A stretch of DNA of 64,000 nucleotides, from the NCBI RefSeq assembly GCF_000004195.4, contig NC_030678.2:62155378-62219377 (forward strand), in the 5' to 3' direction. This document shows positions 47,011-60,936 of this stretch, piece by piece (position 1 is the stretch's first letter; each line of letters begins with the position of its first letter). Source of the stretch: Xenopus tropicalis. Taxonomy: Eukaryota; Chordata; Amphibia; Anura; Pipidae. A program made the translations under genes and the position numbers. The notes under the pieces were generated by a model, which did not search any database, was not told the DNA's origin, and worked only from the letters and a program-made list of their open reading frames with translations.

Positions 47011-47683
47011 GAGGCTGAAAAATGCAGCTGTTAATGAAAGTTCTAAAGGTAGCCCAGTCCCTAGAGAACTTGGAACCAAAATATCCTCTATATAATATTT
47101 ATATAATAGATGGCTTGTTAACCAGTGTATTTCCTGGGCCCTTGCCTTCTTTATAAAGTGACAGTGCTATGAGCTACTTGACTTGCAGAATCACAGTGGG
47201 ATTGATTTATTAAGCAATGAGGAATGGGATCAGGAATACTGATGTATGTTCCTTATGTGGATCACATTGATTTTGGTTCAGTTAAGCTTGTCAGATTTTA
47301 GGTGGGCTAGAGCTATCATTTGTAAAAACCCATGATTGTGAAAAATAATCATCAATATACCACCTCCCCTTCCTTGATTCTTAGTAAATCAACCCCAAAT
47401 CTCTCTATCCTGTACATTCCTACTTTTGCCTCTCTTCTTACTTTTTCTCTTCACTCCCAGCTATATAAAATTCTGACTCCCAAACTCACTTAGGAGGATC
47501 TTATAAAGCCACCATTTGAAATGGCCACTGAAATAAGATATATGTATTGTATTAGTTGAAAGCAGTTGGTTAATATTAAATATTAAATAATTTAAGGCCA
47601 TCAGAGCAGTGAATAGAAATGTACAAATTGTTTTTTGCTTTTATACTTACAAATAGCTTCAAAACCATGTATATGCACCATTA

Positions 47684-47685
<2 letters not shown>
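47011..47685. other. No gene or clear element
   Basis: AT-rich DNA between the LINE remnant and the TA tract; nothing recognised. Confidence 0.4.

Positions 47686-47748
<63 letters not shown>
47686..47748. repeat. (TA)n tract, about 31 units
   Basis: Uninterrupted alternating TA. It is the left of two TA tracts that bracket a hairpin. Frames of IYIYIY residues across it are artefacts. Confidence 0.95.
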
Positions 47749-47752
<4 letters not shown>

Positions 47753-47826
47753 GTCAAAATGAAATACTGGCACTCACGTATAAATCTCAAATCCGCCTGG
47801 GTGCAGTCTTCAAAGTGAAAACGAGG

Positions 47827-48930
<1,104 letters not shown>

Positions 48931-48939
48931 TATCTAGAA

Positions 48940-49050
48940 TTTCTTACCTCTGATATCTGTTAGTATTTGTATGTAATATACGTTTGATGTATACCCTACA
49001 ACAGAATATGTTGGCACTTTATAAATACTTGTTAATAATAATAACAATTT
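48940..49050 (+). repeat. LINE 3' tail with (TAA)n
   Basis: 'CAGAATATGTTGGCACTTTA' followed by 'TAAATACTTGTTAATAATAA' matches the common 3' terminus of L2/CR1-type retroposons ending in short TAA repeats. Only the tail is present. Confidence 0.6.
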
Positions 49051-51364
49051 GAAATATAAACAGCTACAAATAAAATGCTATGGTAAGTGCAATGGAAAGT
49101 TTCAGGGGATTGCCTTCTGTCAATGAAAATGCAGGGTAATCAGTAAATTCCTACTCTATATTACAGACATTTATAATGTTGAATAGCAGCTGGTCTGCCT
49201 CCATACATTGATTCCTTGCTACTTTAAAAGCTGGATAATTGATGGAAAACAAACAGGAACAAAGTTGCCAGACCTCACAAACATTGAACTGATCTCAGCA
49301 TTAGCTCTGGTTTTCTCAGGGGTTCATCACAATCAAAAGAATTTCTCTGCCTATCACTGCAGTCGACAGCAACAGAGATCTGAACGTGATTTTTTTTATA
49401 CACGCAGTGGGAGGTAAACCAAGAGACAGAAGGGTCAGATCTCTGACAACTTCATTGCAGACTTGGCAAACCAACAAACATAATTCCAGCAAGAATAAGC
49501 AGACACAAGGAAAAGAATAGCACTGTATCACCAAGCAATTTGCTATACAATGGAAAGTTTTTCTTGGCAGACAATTGCTTGTAGAGGAAAAATAGGTTAA
49601 AACTGCACATATATAAGAGACATTTGTTATTTTAATAAATATCATAGAAATCAAGAAACAACTGCATCATTGTAAAATGCACAGGGCATAGACATCTGTG
49701 CTGCAATGCCTTTAGATATGTAGAAAAATACAAAGGGACACTGGATCTGTGATCATCATGGAAAGCAGAATGTGCACTATAAGCAGTCCCATTCTTCCTT
49801 AGCCATCTGTCCCCTGGCAGAACACAGCACACTACACAATCCCTAGGCTAAATTCCCATGTGTACATATCCACTAAGAAAAATGGCACACTGGGCATTTG
49901 CATTGTGTATGTCTTATCAGGGAAACCAGTGTCTTTTTTTCTGCTGGAACACAATTCTTGTTCAGTTAAAGGAGAAATGTGCTGTCTATGAAACACCTTG
50001 TGCTGGTATGCAGATAGCACTGGGAGACGTGGAAAATAACTGAGCAAAGCAAGCTGACTAGAATAAGTCTATACAGTGCAGCGGAGAAGGGTTATTTGAT
50101 TTCTGCAGATCTCCCTCAAATTCCCCCCGTGTGTATGGGCTTATAAGAAGATTTATTGCTTAGTGCTATATTTAATGCAAACATTTATAAAATATTCAGG
50201 GCTGCATATGTTTCCTTACAATCCCTCCTACAGAATTGTTCATAATTGGCTGAAGAAAGTTGGCAAAGATATAAGGGCTCATTAAACATTCACCTTGCAT
50301 TGTGCCAAGGCCTGCATTAGGTGATGCTGCATACAAAGGGGGCAGACAGAATGTAGGCACCTCCTAGATACTGACACTAAAAAACTACTCTTCAAAATAT
50401 TAATGTGCATTAAACGTTGCCTTTAGGTCATGTTGCAGGTGCAGGTGCTGATGTATGGGCCCTAAAGGATGCAATTCCATAACCAGGACCCAGTATCATG
50501 GGGTGGCACTTGGTGTCATTTTGTCTGACACATCCTGGGTGTGGGACTTCTGCACTAATTAGAAGAAAGAAGGGGCAGATTTACTAAAACTCTGTAATTT
50601 CTTGTTTTTTTTTTTTTTTTAATATTCGACTAAAATTCCCCTAAACTAAATTTCCTTGAATGTCTGACATTTACTTGAAAAAATCCGGTATGGAAAGTCC
50701 ATGTGAGAAAAAAGTCGCGACTTTTTTCAAAATTTTGCTGCGAAAACTTGACATTTTGAAATTGATACAACCAAACCTCTACTTTAATTGAACTGTTGCA
50801 CAAAAAAACAGTGTCAAAAATCCGAAACCTCAAAAGTTTCGAGACAAAAGAAGGATCTTCAAAGAAAGGGAAGGGACCTCTGCTATTGGCTTCTACATGA
50901 TCTCAGCAAGTTTTAACTGGAGAATTTTGGGGCCCTTAATCTATGGTGTCAGTATCACATAATCCATGTTGTTGAATATTTTTGAGAGAGAAGAAAGGAG
51001 GAATTAAAGTTTTGAGAGTGGGTCCATGGTCCAGGGTTTTCTGGTGGGCCCCTGCCATCCCAGTCTGACACTGGATAGTATAGAGGATTACATTATATAA
51101 AGGCAATCATCGAGATTGAATTTGCTTAAGGAAGGAGCACTTATGACAAACAACATGACTGGAATCTCGGAAATAAAAACTGGTTATTTTGATTTTTCTA
51201 AAAATGTGTCACACAGTTCGACATCACACAAGAGCTCATAGAATTAGAATTAGATTGCTTTGATAACATATATCATGTTACAGAGCACCCTGTTCTATGC
51301 AACTAGTCAGTTGGTGTTCATGTTTTACGGTTTAGCATTTTATAATTATTTGTGTTTCAGTTCA
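49051..51364. other. No gene; minor MITE fragments
   Basis: 50574-50860 begins 'AGGGGCAGATTTACTAAAAC' and contains 'AAAAAAGTCGCGACTTTTTT' (a perfect palindrome), like CG-containing MITEs elsewhere. 50990-51075 resembles the GC-rich hairpin family. Nothing else is supported. Confidence 0.45.
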
Positions 51365-51480
51365 GCCTCATTCTAGCTTTCAAATGGAGGTAACTGACCC
51401 ATAAGCCAAAAAGGCTCTGTAAGGCTACAAGTGTATTGTAAGTATTCCTTATCTTTCTAGTCAGGCCCTTGCCTATTGAT
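51365..51480. mobile_element. Fragment of the AGGGG-ended TTAA-type MITE
   Basis: 'TTTCAAATGGAGGT', 'GCTCTGTAAGGCTACAA' and 'TCTAGTCAGGCCC' match the central part of 32540-32928. Both termini are lost, and it abuts family H on the right. Confidence 0.55.
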
Positions 51481-51485
51481 AGTTC

Positions 51486-52041
51486 ATTCTTTGAAATCTT
51501 TCAATACCTGCCACACTGGTTGTCCAGAGGTTAATAGTAAGGCTGCAGCATTTCCTTCTCCTCCTCTAACCCACTCGCCCCCTCCCTCAGGAATTTGATT
51601 TGGCTGTTGGCTTGTGGGCATGCTCAGATGTTCTAAGCTCAGATTACTAAACATGCCCCCCAGTCTAGCAGCCAGTAAAGAGATGGCATTGCTGGTTCCC
51701 ATAGAAACTCAGCTCTAGCTGTTTGCTTCAATTTTTTTCTCCCAACCAACTCTCCTGAGCTCAGCTCAAACAAAGTAGAACTTTTATCAAAGACAGTTGT
51801 GCCTGTGTGAGCCTGTATTCTTGATGAAATGTATGCTGAATAAGGGTCTCTGTGTGTGTGTATGCTGTTTGCAATTGTATCCAATTATGTATCAGAGGAA
51901 AAATGGCTGCTATTTGCTTTAGGAAAATGTGATGGTGCTGGCAAACGGAGGGAATATATGCAGTACAAATGATGCCATTTGGGTGGGAGAGATGTGCCCA
52001 ACTGATATACATTGTAGGCAAATGTAGGCTTTACATGTCCT
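51486..52041. mobile_element. TTAA-type MITE family H, forward copy
   Basis: The right end is 'CTTTACATGTCCT' followed by TTAA (52042-52045). The internal 'GGGCATGCTCAGATGTTCTA' and 'TATATGCAGTACAAATGATG' are shared with 52741-53215 (reversed) and 60344-60627. The left end is lost near 51486. Confidence 0.75.
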
Positions 52042-52216
52042 TTAACTAAGATAATGCTAAAATAGATATTTTTTGCAGAAAGTCATTAGAAATTAAAAAC
52101 ATGTCATAATAATCAACATAGCTTTCTCAGAATATCACTGTCTACAACATACCAAAAGTTAATTTAAAGGCAAACTGCCACTTGATCTACAATGCTTGGT
52201 TATATAGTTACATAAA

Positions 52217-52735
52217 ATGTTACATGCATTTGATAGGTTGTTGACCAACAATCTTGAAGGGAGGTCAAAACTATGCTTGCAAGTCAAGTTTGGCTTCAGA
52301 AGCAACCACCCAACAACAGATCAAATCTTCATAATGAGAATGGTACTGCAAAAGTTCTCAAAATACAATGTTACAATAAACCAGGTATTTGTTGAGCTGT
52401 TTATGACAGAGGGAGGAGAGAGTGTCTGTAGAAACTTAGATGCTGCTCAGAAACATGGAGCAGTCCAAGGACAGTTGTCTGAAGATTTTGTGATAAAATA
52501 AGCCATCACTAAAAGAGATGCAATACCAATGCTTCTACCAAGTGCCAAAACATTGTCACGCTCACAAAGAGAGATGAGAACCTGCTTAATGCCTGGGGGG
52601 CTTAAAGGTATTCTGAGCTGTCCATGATAATAATGACTGAAGGATATAGAGTGCAGAGATGAATTGACAACAAGGCTAGTTGGCAGAGGTGGCTATGGCC
52701 TAGAGAGTGAATGGACTGCATTCTGAAGATGGTCC
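52217..52735 (+). pseudogene. RTE-like LINE reverse transcriptase fragment
   Basis: Reads FGFRSNHPTTDQIFIMRMVL then KYNVTINQVFVELF, matching the 'GFR.G..T.DQIF..R' start of RT and the following block in RTE-type LINEs, where an F-D pair would follow. The frame stops at 52501 and the rest is heavily decayed. It lies exactly between two inverted family H MITEs. Confidence 0.55.
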
Positions 52736-52740
52736 TTTAA

Positions 52741-53215
52741 AGGACATGTAAACCTGACATTTTCCTACGATTTATATATTTGGGCACATCTCCCCCACCC
52801 AAACCACATCATTTGTACTGCATATATCCCTTCCATTTGCCAGCACTATAACATTTTCCTTAAACAAATAGCAGCTTTCACCCAACAACCACTTTCCCTC
52901 GTACACCACCACATCTTTAGTGACATTTACATCTGCAAACAGCACATGTGTGCTGTAAAGTTCACACAATCAAGAATGCAGGCTTACACAGGCAGAACAT
53001 ACTTTGATAAAAAAAAATCCTGCTTGGATTATGCCTTGTAATTAGTAAAAAAAAACTGTTTCTCCAGCAGAGTGCACAGCTAGAGCACAGTTTCTATGGA
53101 AACCAGCATTGCCATCTTCATTGGCTGCTACACTGGACAGGATGTTTGGTAGAACTAAGTTGAGAAGAACTAAGCATGCTCAGTTAGCCAAGAGCCAAAG
53201 TCAATTCCTAAGAAA
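52741..53215. mobile_element. TTAA-type MITE family H, reverse copy
   Basis: TTAA at 52737-52740 precedes AGGACATGTAAACC, the mirror of the end at 52041. The remainder is the reverse complement of 51596-52041 ('GTACTGCATATATCCCTTCC', 'AACCAGCATTGCCATCT', 'AAGCATGCTCAG'). The outer terminus is eroded near 53215. Together with the forward copy it makes arms of about 450 bp around a 700-bp spacer. Confidence 0.75.
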
Positions 53216-53224
53216 GTGGACCGA

Positions 53225-53300
53225 GTGGGTTAGGCTGATGCCACACGGGCGTATTCTTGGCAAGCTGAAAAACACTTGCAGAGAATATGCCCTGTTACTG
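53225..53300. repeat. Fragment of the 16.5-kb MITE family
   Basis: 'GATGCCACACGGGCGTATTC' and 'CTTGGCAAGCTGAAAAACAC' then 'GCAGAGAATATGCC' match the inverted 'CGCCAAG..CTTGCCAAGAATATGC..GTGTGGCATTAGCC' part near 16530-16585. Confidence 0.5.
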
Positions 53301-54444
53301 TACACTTACCCTACCTTGTGCCTGCACCATCAACCCTACCATCAACTCTGCTTGTAAAATGGTAGCCGTAAGAAGGTGATCAAGATCATTACCTCATCAT
53401 GAATAAAATAAATAAAATATGTCTCATGTAAAAGCCAGACAATTCTGTGTTTAGAAAGAGCTTCTCTTTCATCTTTGGCTAAAAATAATTGTTGACTATC
53501 AGAAGACTGCAAGACATGCACAACCTGAGATATAGTACACTTTTACCAGTTTTGTAAAAGCCTGCGGTTAAAAAAGTTAAAATGAGGCCCTAGGTGCACA
53601 AAGATTGATAAATATGACTGATATGTTGTAGTGCTACAACAGCAATCATTTCTATGATATAATGCAGATATTATCAGGTACTGAAATTTATGAATGTAAT
53701 ATACTTCTGCTACAAGACTCTCCCTGATGCATTGCTGAGAAATGATTCTTTGGGACAGAGACACATATTTTCATAAACTGACAATTTATATTTTATTTTT
53801 TCCCAATGCAGTGGATGATAACCTGTTTCTCTGTGCAAATTCAGCAAGAAATGAATTTCTGCTAAAAAGATGTGTTTTTTCTAATACAAAATTATTATTT
53901 TTTAAAGTGATATATAACTTTTGTGGGAATGAGTCTTTGAAATAGACCACATGCATGCCTTTGCAAAAATGTGCCCTTGACTGGAGCACTTAGGGGTAGT
54001 TTTCTACAGTAAATCAACAGTACTTTTATTATGCTTTATTTTATATATCACATATTCTTTTTTCCAGACCTGTTAATCATTTAATATGTTCACCATTCCT
54101 AAATTATTATAAAGGGAAACATATTCCAATCTAAACATATTATATATATATCATATATATATTATATATATATCATATATAGTACATACATATCTTTTAC
54201 TATTCATATAAGTCATATAGCTGTATCTCTAACTTTTTATATATATATATGCATGTGCTTCTTTATGATTTATAACTTCTCCCATTAAAGAACCGGTCTA
54301 AAAATATTTTATTTCCCAGTCCTTGTATAGACCTACTGGTATCTCTGTCTCAAAACGAAATATCTCTCTTTGTGAGTTTGTCCCCTTTCCTTTTTCCAAA
54401 CGTTGCATGCTTTATATCTTGAAAGTAGACACCTCTCCTCACCA
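53301..54444. other. AT-rich, no gene
   Basis: Includes TA/ATC-rich low-complexity stretches at about 54140-54255. No supported frame. Confidence 0.45.
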
Positions 54445-54448
54445 TTAA

Positions 54449-54790
54449 AGGAGAAGGAAAGGCTAAGTCACTTGGGAGTGCCAAAATGTTAGGTGTCCCC
54501 CAGTGACTTTAATCGCTTAATAGCTGCAGCGAGTGTTTCCTCTTCCTTATTTCTTCTGTCTTCGGAATCCCTGGGCATGCGCATGCGCCATAGAGTGAAA
54601 AAAACGACTTTTTTGTTCAAGTTCGGCTTTTCACTCTACTGCGCATGCACAAGCACACAAAGATGGCAGAATGAAGAGGAGACGCTCGCTCGTAGGTACC
54701 CCGGGCTGGTGCGGTTTTCTCCTAACAGGAGCACCAGCCCGGGGTAAAAGGTAAGCGATTAAAGTCACTGGGGGGTGCCTAACATTGTGG
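54449..54790. mobile_element. TTAA-type MITE, right terminus missing
   Basis: TTAA (54445-54448) then AGGAGAAGGAAAGG, the family E start, but the body differs: AATGTTAGGTGTCCCCCAGT (from 54485) is mirrored at 54753-54786. Inner stems are formed by CCCCGGGCTGGTGC and complement (about 54699 and 54731) and by 'GCGCATGCGC'-type and 'AGAGTGAAAA' words. The outer right end (mirror of AGGAGAAGG) is absent, with Penelope-like sequence abutting. Confidence 0.7.
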
Positions 54791-54794
54791 CTTG

Positions 54795-54969
54795 ATTTGT
54801 ACACTTGATATGTTCTGCTACTGCTGACAATGTATCTTTCCTTCTGATACATGCCACATATACTTGATGTTTTTCCCACATATTGCTTTCCACAAATATT
54901 TCTGGCTAAATAAACGAAATTTGTTGTAGTGCAATTGTTACATGATCTACACCCATACTTTATTTCCAT
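54795..54969 (-). pseudogene. Penelope-like element GIY-YIG endonuclease fragment
   Basis: The reverse strand reads CRSCNNCTTTNFVYLA then CGKQYVGKT, the GIY-YIG signature (here VYL...YVG) preceded by the cysteine cluster that marks Penelope-like polyproteins. About 55 residues are recognisable. The conserved Arg/Glu region downstream is decayed (KERYIVSSSRTYQ). It lacks the RT. GIY-YIG also occurs in other enzymes, but the cysteine prefix and frog repeat context favour Penelope. Confidence 0.65.
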
Positions 54970-55575
54970 TGCTGAAGGTATCGAGATACAGATCTTGATA
55001 CCATCAAAATACTACATGCTTAACGTATCCTAGCACCACATTTGTTTGTACCTATGTATTCTAGCCATTTTTTGGCTCTCTATTTACTGGTAATATCATT
55101 GATGATATAATTTTCTATACGCTGCATTTTGGAGCACAGAGACCTGTGGTCACTTGGTATAATGGGTTGGGCATTTACACTTACTGGTGAGGATTTTATC
55201 AGAATAAGACATCTAGAAGAAAAAAGAAGGGCCATGGATGAGTATTGCAGAACTGAAGTTTTGCCTTCCCCAGACAGAGGATCTTTATCTGATTCCAGGG
55301 TGAAGGAGGGGAGAGTAAGGGTAAAAACAAAACAATGATTTATTAGCACCTTATAATTTGGTAAAGGAAAATATTTCAATTAAGACGAGAGGGGTGAGCC
55401 CATAAAGCCTCATTTCTGATTGCAGTGCAGTGTGCATAGTGTATGAGTGGCAAGTTGCATTTGCTCATAATATTTCAAAATGAACAGTACTGCACACATG
55501 TTTTCATGAATCAGATGTAATTTGTGGCTAACATTTTCAGAACACAGCTGAATTACGTCTGGCTTGACAATCCTA
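54970..55575. other. Unassigned sequence
   Basis: May contain diverged upstream Penelope-like sequence on the reverse strand, but no RT motif was recognised. Short frames on both strands lack support. Confidence 0.35.
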
Positions 55576-55579
55576 ATTA

Positions 55580-57597
55580 TAATACCCCAGGGGTCCACCG
55601 AACAGTTTGATGCCCAAAATGCATAGGTTTACCTAAGTATGTGGAATGTAGGGACCCCAATGGGAACATACCCCCATATGATCTATCATTTCTGTCATTT
55701 CAGCTATTGCAAATCAAAACATTTACTGACATTTATGTGAGGTAAAGCTATAAAAAAAATACATTCACCCCAGAAAAAGGTATATTTTTGAAAAGTACAC
55801 GTTCCCCCAAATCTAAAATGGACAGATTGATGTCCAATATCCATAGGTTTATCAAAGTATATGGCACTTACAGACACACACTAATTTCATGGCTTACATT
55901 TACCTAATACATAATCACACAGACAGTTGGTGTGTGGTAAAGGAGGCAAAAATGTAGGGTGATCCCTGAAAACCATATATTTTTAGAAAGTACACATTCA
56001 GACAAATCCAGCATGCATAAAGACCCTTTCTATACCAAAGTACCAAACTGCAAAGCTTTCCTAAAGTTAGTGTTTTTTTATTTTAAAAATCACCCTTAAT
56101 ATGAATGACAGAGGTCTACTGAACAGTTTGATACCCAATATGCATAGATATACCAAAGTCTGTGGTATGTACAGACCCCAAATAAAAGTAGTGCATATGA
56201 ATTTTTTCACCTGCCAACTCAGCTTCTGCAGACAAAGCCCTGACTGCATATTATGTGCGGTAACACCCCTTAACTGTACAGAGACCCCCAGGGAACCATA
56301 TAGTTTTGGAAAGTACACATTCTGACAAATCTGAAACAGGTAGAAACAGGTCTTTCTACACCAAACTACCAAACGGCAAAGCTACGCTAAAAGAAATGGG
56401 TAAGGACATCTTTCTACACCAAACGACCAAACAACAAAGCTTTCCTAAACTTAGCGGTTTTGATGACATTTCTGAAAATCACCTAAAAATGTTGCAATTT
56501 GCTGCAATTATCTCACACAATTTTTTACATATAATGGCAAATCACCCTAATTATGAATGACAGAGGTCTACTGAACAGTTTGATTCCCAATATGCATAGA
56601 TATACCAAAGTATGTGGTATGTACAGACCCCATATAAAAGTAGTGTATATGAATTTTTTCACCTGCCAACTCAGCTTCTGCAAACAGAGCCCCCGACTGC
56701 ATATTTTGTGCCGTAACATCCCCTAACTGTACAGAGACCCCCAGAAGACCATATATTTTTGGAAAGTACACATTCTGGCAAATCTGAAACAGGTGAAGAC
56801 ATCTTTCTACACCAAACTACCAAACGGCAAAGCTACGCTAAAAGAAATGCAACAAACAACAAATTGCAATAAAATAAAAAATATGAAATTCAATAAGGCA
56901 AATCAATGAAATAACAAAATTAATTATTTTACAGCGCGGTTAGTGGTCATAATACGTGATCCAATGGTCACACTATAAAATAAATCTTATAAATAAATTT
57001 TATGGAAAAACAAAGAACAAAATAATAAAATAAGGAACTAAAAACAAAAGTATATGTGTGTCTGTTTGTGTATACTTGTGTGTACACCTCTAAAAAGTGT
57101 GTGAATGTGTGTATATGTTTATATAAGTGTGTAAATATATACAAAAGCAAAAACAAAGTCAGAAAAGCAAAAAAAAGGCAGAAAAAAGCTACATTTAGTA
57201 AAAGGTGTGTTGTGTGTGTGTAAATGCATATATGTGTGTGTAAATGTGTGTATATAGGTAAAAAAAGGCCACATACCTTTTTTTTGTGAGCAGGAGGGTC
57301 CTTGGCTGCATAGAGGGTCCCAGGATTGCAGAGTCTCTGCAGCAGAAAGTGTGTGGGCAGGCTCAAGGGGGGCTGAAGAAGGAAGCTCTAACAGCAGACA
57401 CAAGTGCAATCGTGTCTCATGTTAGAAGTTTGGTCCTGTGACAATTGTGTTGCAGGACCAACTTGCCAGGCCTCTTGGCTTGTTGCAAAAGCCACCAGTG
57501 CAGAGAGAGATTAGCTTGATCTGCAAAGCACGTATGTGATGCAGATAAAACCTTTTCTGCGAAGCACGTTTCACATATGTGCTTCGCAATAAAAGCG
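55580..57597. mobile_element. piggyBac-like element, reversed, one end missing
   Basis: The reverse complement follows 39824-45919: tandem markers ('GAACAGTTTGATGCCCAA' at about 55601, 'GAACAGTTTGATACCCAA' at 56118, 'GAACAGTTTGATTCCCAA' at 56570), then a TG-rich tract (57050-57255), then a GC-rich part, then a subterminal hairpin GCGAAGCAC...GTGCTTCGC (57558-57587). It ends 'AAAAGCG' before TTAA (57598-57601), a diverged CGCTTTT terminus. The other terminus is lost near 55575. No transposase. Confidence 0.7.
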
Positions 57598-57601
57598 TTA
57601 A

Positions 57602-59555
57602 AAAGACATAGAGGCTATGTTTCCTTACAGCTAAGCTAATGCATAGTCAAGGAGATTTGTAATATTTATGTTGAAAGAGAACATGCAAATCTTCAATTAA
57701 AAAAGTCTAACAATTTTATAAACTAATATGTCACCTTAGTTACCTATACTTTCCCTTTATCCATTACACCTCATACGATGCAGCATCTTTACTTTATTCA
57801 ATTCTTTTACCCATTTTTACTTCTAAAGCAAAGATTGTGTATCATACAAGTATGGGTCTCTGCTACTGTAAAAAGATCAGAGTTTTAATGATGATATTTC
57901 AGCACACAGCAAATTCCCTCCAGCAAAAAGACTACACTATGCGAGAGATGACAAATAAAAGCTGTAAACAGAATGAGTGTAATCTTCCATCTGTACAGAT
58001 ATTATATATATATGTGAATAATCTCTTGTGGTCAAAGCAGATTTCATATTTGCTCTCTTTTCCTTTGTTTTCTCTCTCTTATATAGACCGTTAATAGCTT
58101 CCCACTGCTCTTATCTCTAACACTATGATAGCACTGGGCAGTGTTTGGCAAGCTTCTGCACTAATTATGTATAGTCACGGTGACAAATGGTTGCAACTTA
58201 GGTTCAGATCTCCATAATTGCATTTTAATGAATTTATGTGTTGGCCTATTATGTGTTACTGTGTCTTCATCCGTAAACATCACATTTTTTGGATTCATTC
58301 CTTTTCATAGCAAAAGGCTATTGTTTATTTTCTATATGAGCATTTTATACCTTCAGTTACTCTTTGTCCGACAAAATGCTGAGAAGATGCTTGCAAAAAA
58401 ACATAAAATAGCAGAATCCCAAGGACAATGCAGTAGTATAAAAATATATTGTTTACCTTAGAGAAGATTTTGTTGGTTTTATAAAACTGACTTATTTTCT
58501 TATTCTTGTTTTCTTTATGACTTTACTTCATATTAAGACTCACTAAGCTAAGAATAGATTTATGAGATTAAATTTATCTGTGGATGATGACTAAGGTTGT
58601 TGGTCCCAGCATGAATTTAGAGATGTTTACAATTAATTTTCAGTTAATAATACTTTAGAAGTGTAGCTATAGATAAATCATCTCAAATTCTGTGGGGACC
58701 AATATACTTGCAAATGACTTAGAGTCCAGTTCAGTTACCCATAGCAACCTATCAGCAGTTAGATCGTAGTGGTTTACTGCAGTTAGTATAATTATTTTCA
58801 TTATCCTATACTAAAACTTGTATCAAAGTATTCTGCAGTGATTAACAGAGATTATACATCATTCAAATCAATCCTTGCTGATCCCGCGTACAGTCTAAGG
58901 CCCCTATCACATTCACACACTATAGCCAGTTTTATCAGGAGCTTCTATATTGAAACTATGCCTTGGCCATAATGCACATCAAGCAACTTACACTGTTTGG
59001 CCCAAGCTACTTTACTTACTAACCCTTATGAATAGTATGGATGCCTAAGAAGGTTTCAGAACAATGCTGCATAAAATAAATCCCATCAGTATCAGCAAGA
59101 CACATTATAAGATTCTTTAAAATTCTTTAATTTCAAGTAAAATATAATTATATTAATCAGACATGCCAACAGTTGCCCAAATTCGGACTTTGATAAATCA
59201 GCCCTATAGTGTTAAGAGAGACTAAAACTAATTGCTGATTGGCTGTTACTGGTAACTGAACTTGTGCAATATATCAGCAATCTCACTTTAGCACATAAAA
59301 AAGCAGCACAATTCATAATTATCCCCTCTTAAATGCATAATGGCATTAAAAAGTAGACATATTCAGTTAGTTATCCAAGACACATGGTCTTGCTCTTTAA
59401 TGTATTTCATGTATTTGGAGTGTCAGTGACCTTTGCCTCTCACTGTAATGCATCTTACTGTAATGCATTTAGGCTACATTTAGGATATTGTCATTTTATG
59501 TGTGGCCTTTAATTAAAAAGCAGATAGTGTATGGGGCAATGATACAGTTAAGTTT
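57602..59555. other. No gene or clear element
   Basis: About 2 kb of AT-rich sequence. The 93-codon frame at 58180-58461 has no motif and is judged chance. Confidence 0.45.
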
Positions 59556-59559
59556 ATTA

Positions 59560-60936
59560 TCGAGAAGTAGCACTCGGTCCTTCTTCATCAACAGTATACC
59601 TAAAATGGCCCCATTATGTGTAAAAATGGATTGCATATTTTTAAATCCAAAATATATAACCTTACACTTATCATTACTAAACATTTACAGTTTTTCCAAA
59701 TCTCTCCTGCACATCTTGGATGGACTTAATTGACCAGCATATGTCAGTTATCAGCAAACATGCCAAGATATTATTAAACAAATAAAATCAAAACAGGCCC
59801 AATACAGAACTCTGTGGGATCCCACTGAGAAACCTACTCCAAGTACAGAAAGTACCTTTGACAACCAAATTCCATAAATTATCCCTTAGCCAATTTTATA
59901 TCCATGTAAAAACAGCATAGACCAACAGATTTTAGTTTAGGTTTCAAGCTAATGTTTATGCAACACTGGCAAGTAGACCACATCTACTAAAGATGCATTG
60001 TTTAAGTTACTACTTAATTAATTATAAAAAGCAGGTACATTTGCCTCTCATAAAGCCATGCTAATTACTTCTTATAATTCCATTCTTCTGGAAATAAGAT
60101 TAAATATGATCCCTTAACAAAGTTTTAACCAACTTGCCCCCACAGATATCAAACTTACTGATCTATATTTGTCAAGTAATAATGAATAATATGATCCCTT
60201 TTTAAAAAGTGTAATTACACCATTTTTCCATCAATCCAAAGGTACCGTTTCAGATGAAACAAAAAAGCAGCCTGGCTAAACCTGAACTAATTGTTGTATG
60301 TACTCCAGGGTGTATTTCATTAGGCCTGTGATCTTCACCTTAAAGGACACGTAACCCCAACAAAAAATGTAATCTGTGAACAGCTTCTTTGAGATCTTTA
60401 AACACCTGCCACTCTGGTTTATAGTAAGGCTACAACATACCCTTAATTATTTAAGATTCCTTCCCCTCTTCTACCACACACTCGAAAGCTGCTACTTGTT
60501 TTAGGAAATGATAGTGCTAGCAATCAGAGAGGGTATATGCAGTATAAATGGTGCAGTTTGGGTGGGGGAGATATGCCCAACCTATATATATATATATATG
60601 GCAGGAAAATGTAGTGTTTATTTGTCCTTAAATTATGCGTAAACATTTTAGCACCGTATTTTATGTCAGCTGCTGACAGCTTGCTTAAGCTGAATAATAT
60701 GTACCTCTTTTGAGGGGGGGGTCCATTAAATTAGATTCCTCTACTGTTTCCTTGAGGAAAAGGACCAATTAAGTATAGTTGTTAGAGTCCCCTGTAACCT
60801 AGATATCTCCATCCCTTAATGAAGCCGCACTCCCAACCTGCACAAAAATTGGGTTATTAGACTTTGCACACAAAGTCATCAGTTCCTCATTTTGAATTTT
60901 AAATGCTGCTATACAACACTTGTAGTAGTATTTATA
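59560..60936 (-). mobile_element. CR1/L2-type LINE, RT region, reverse strand
   Basis: The reverse strand gives PNEIHPGV (RT entry, usually 'PDEIHPRV'), then TVPLD.WKNGVI and KKG, then KYRSVSLISV (block 'NYRPISLTS') and finally a decayed 'TEFCIGP' where 'GSVLGP' is usual. Stops are frequent. A family H MITE interrupts it at 60344-60627. It overlaps in content with the other LINE remnants, so several independent insertions of one broad family lie in the window. Confidence 0.7.
60344..60627. mobile_element. TTAA-type MITE family H, complete short copy
   Basis: TTAA at 60340-60343 and 60628-60631. Left end AGGACACGTAACCCC, right end TATTTGTCC. Internal 'TATATGCAGTATAAATGGTG' and 'TTTGGGTGGGGGAGATATGCCCA' match the copies at 51.5 and 52.7 kb. 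A short TA run (60583-60598) lies near the right end. The insertion is in LINE sequence. Confidence 0.8.

Noticed and set aside
57119..57409. Reverse-strand frames next to the TG tract
   Set aside because: They are the same element part as 40.1-40.4 kb read through TG repeats; no motif.
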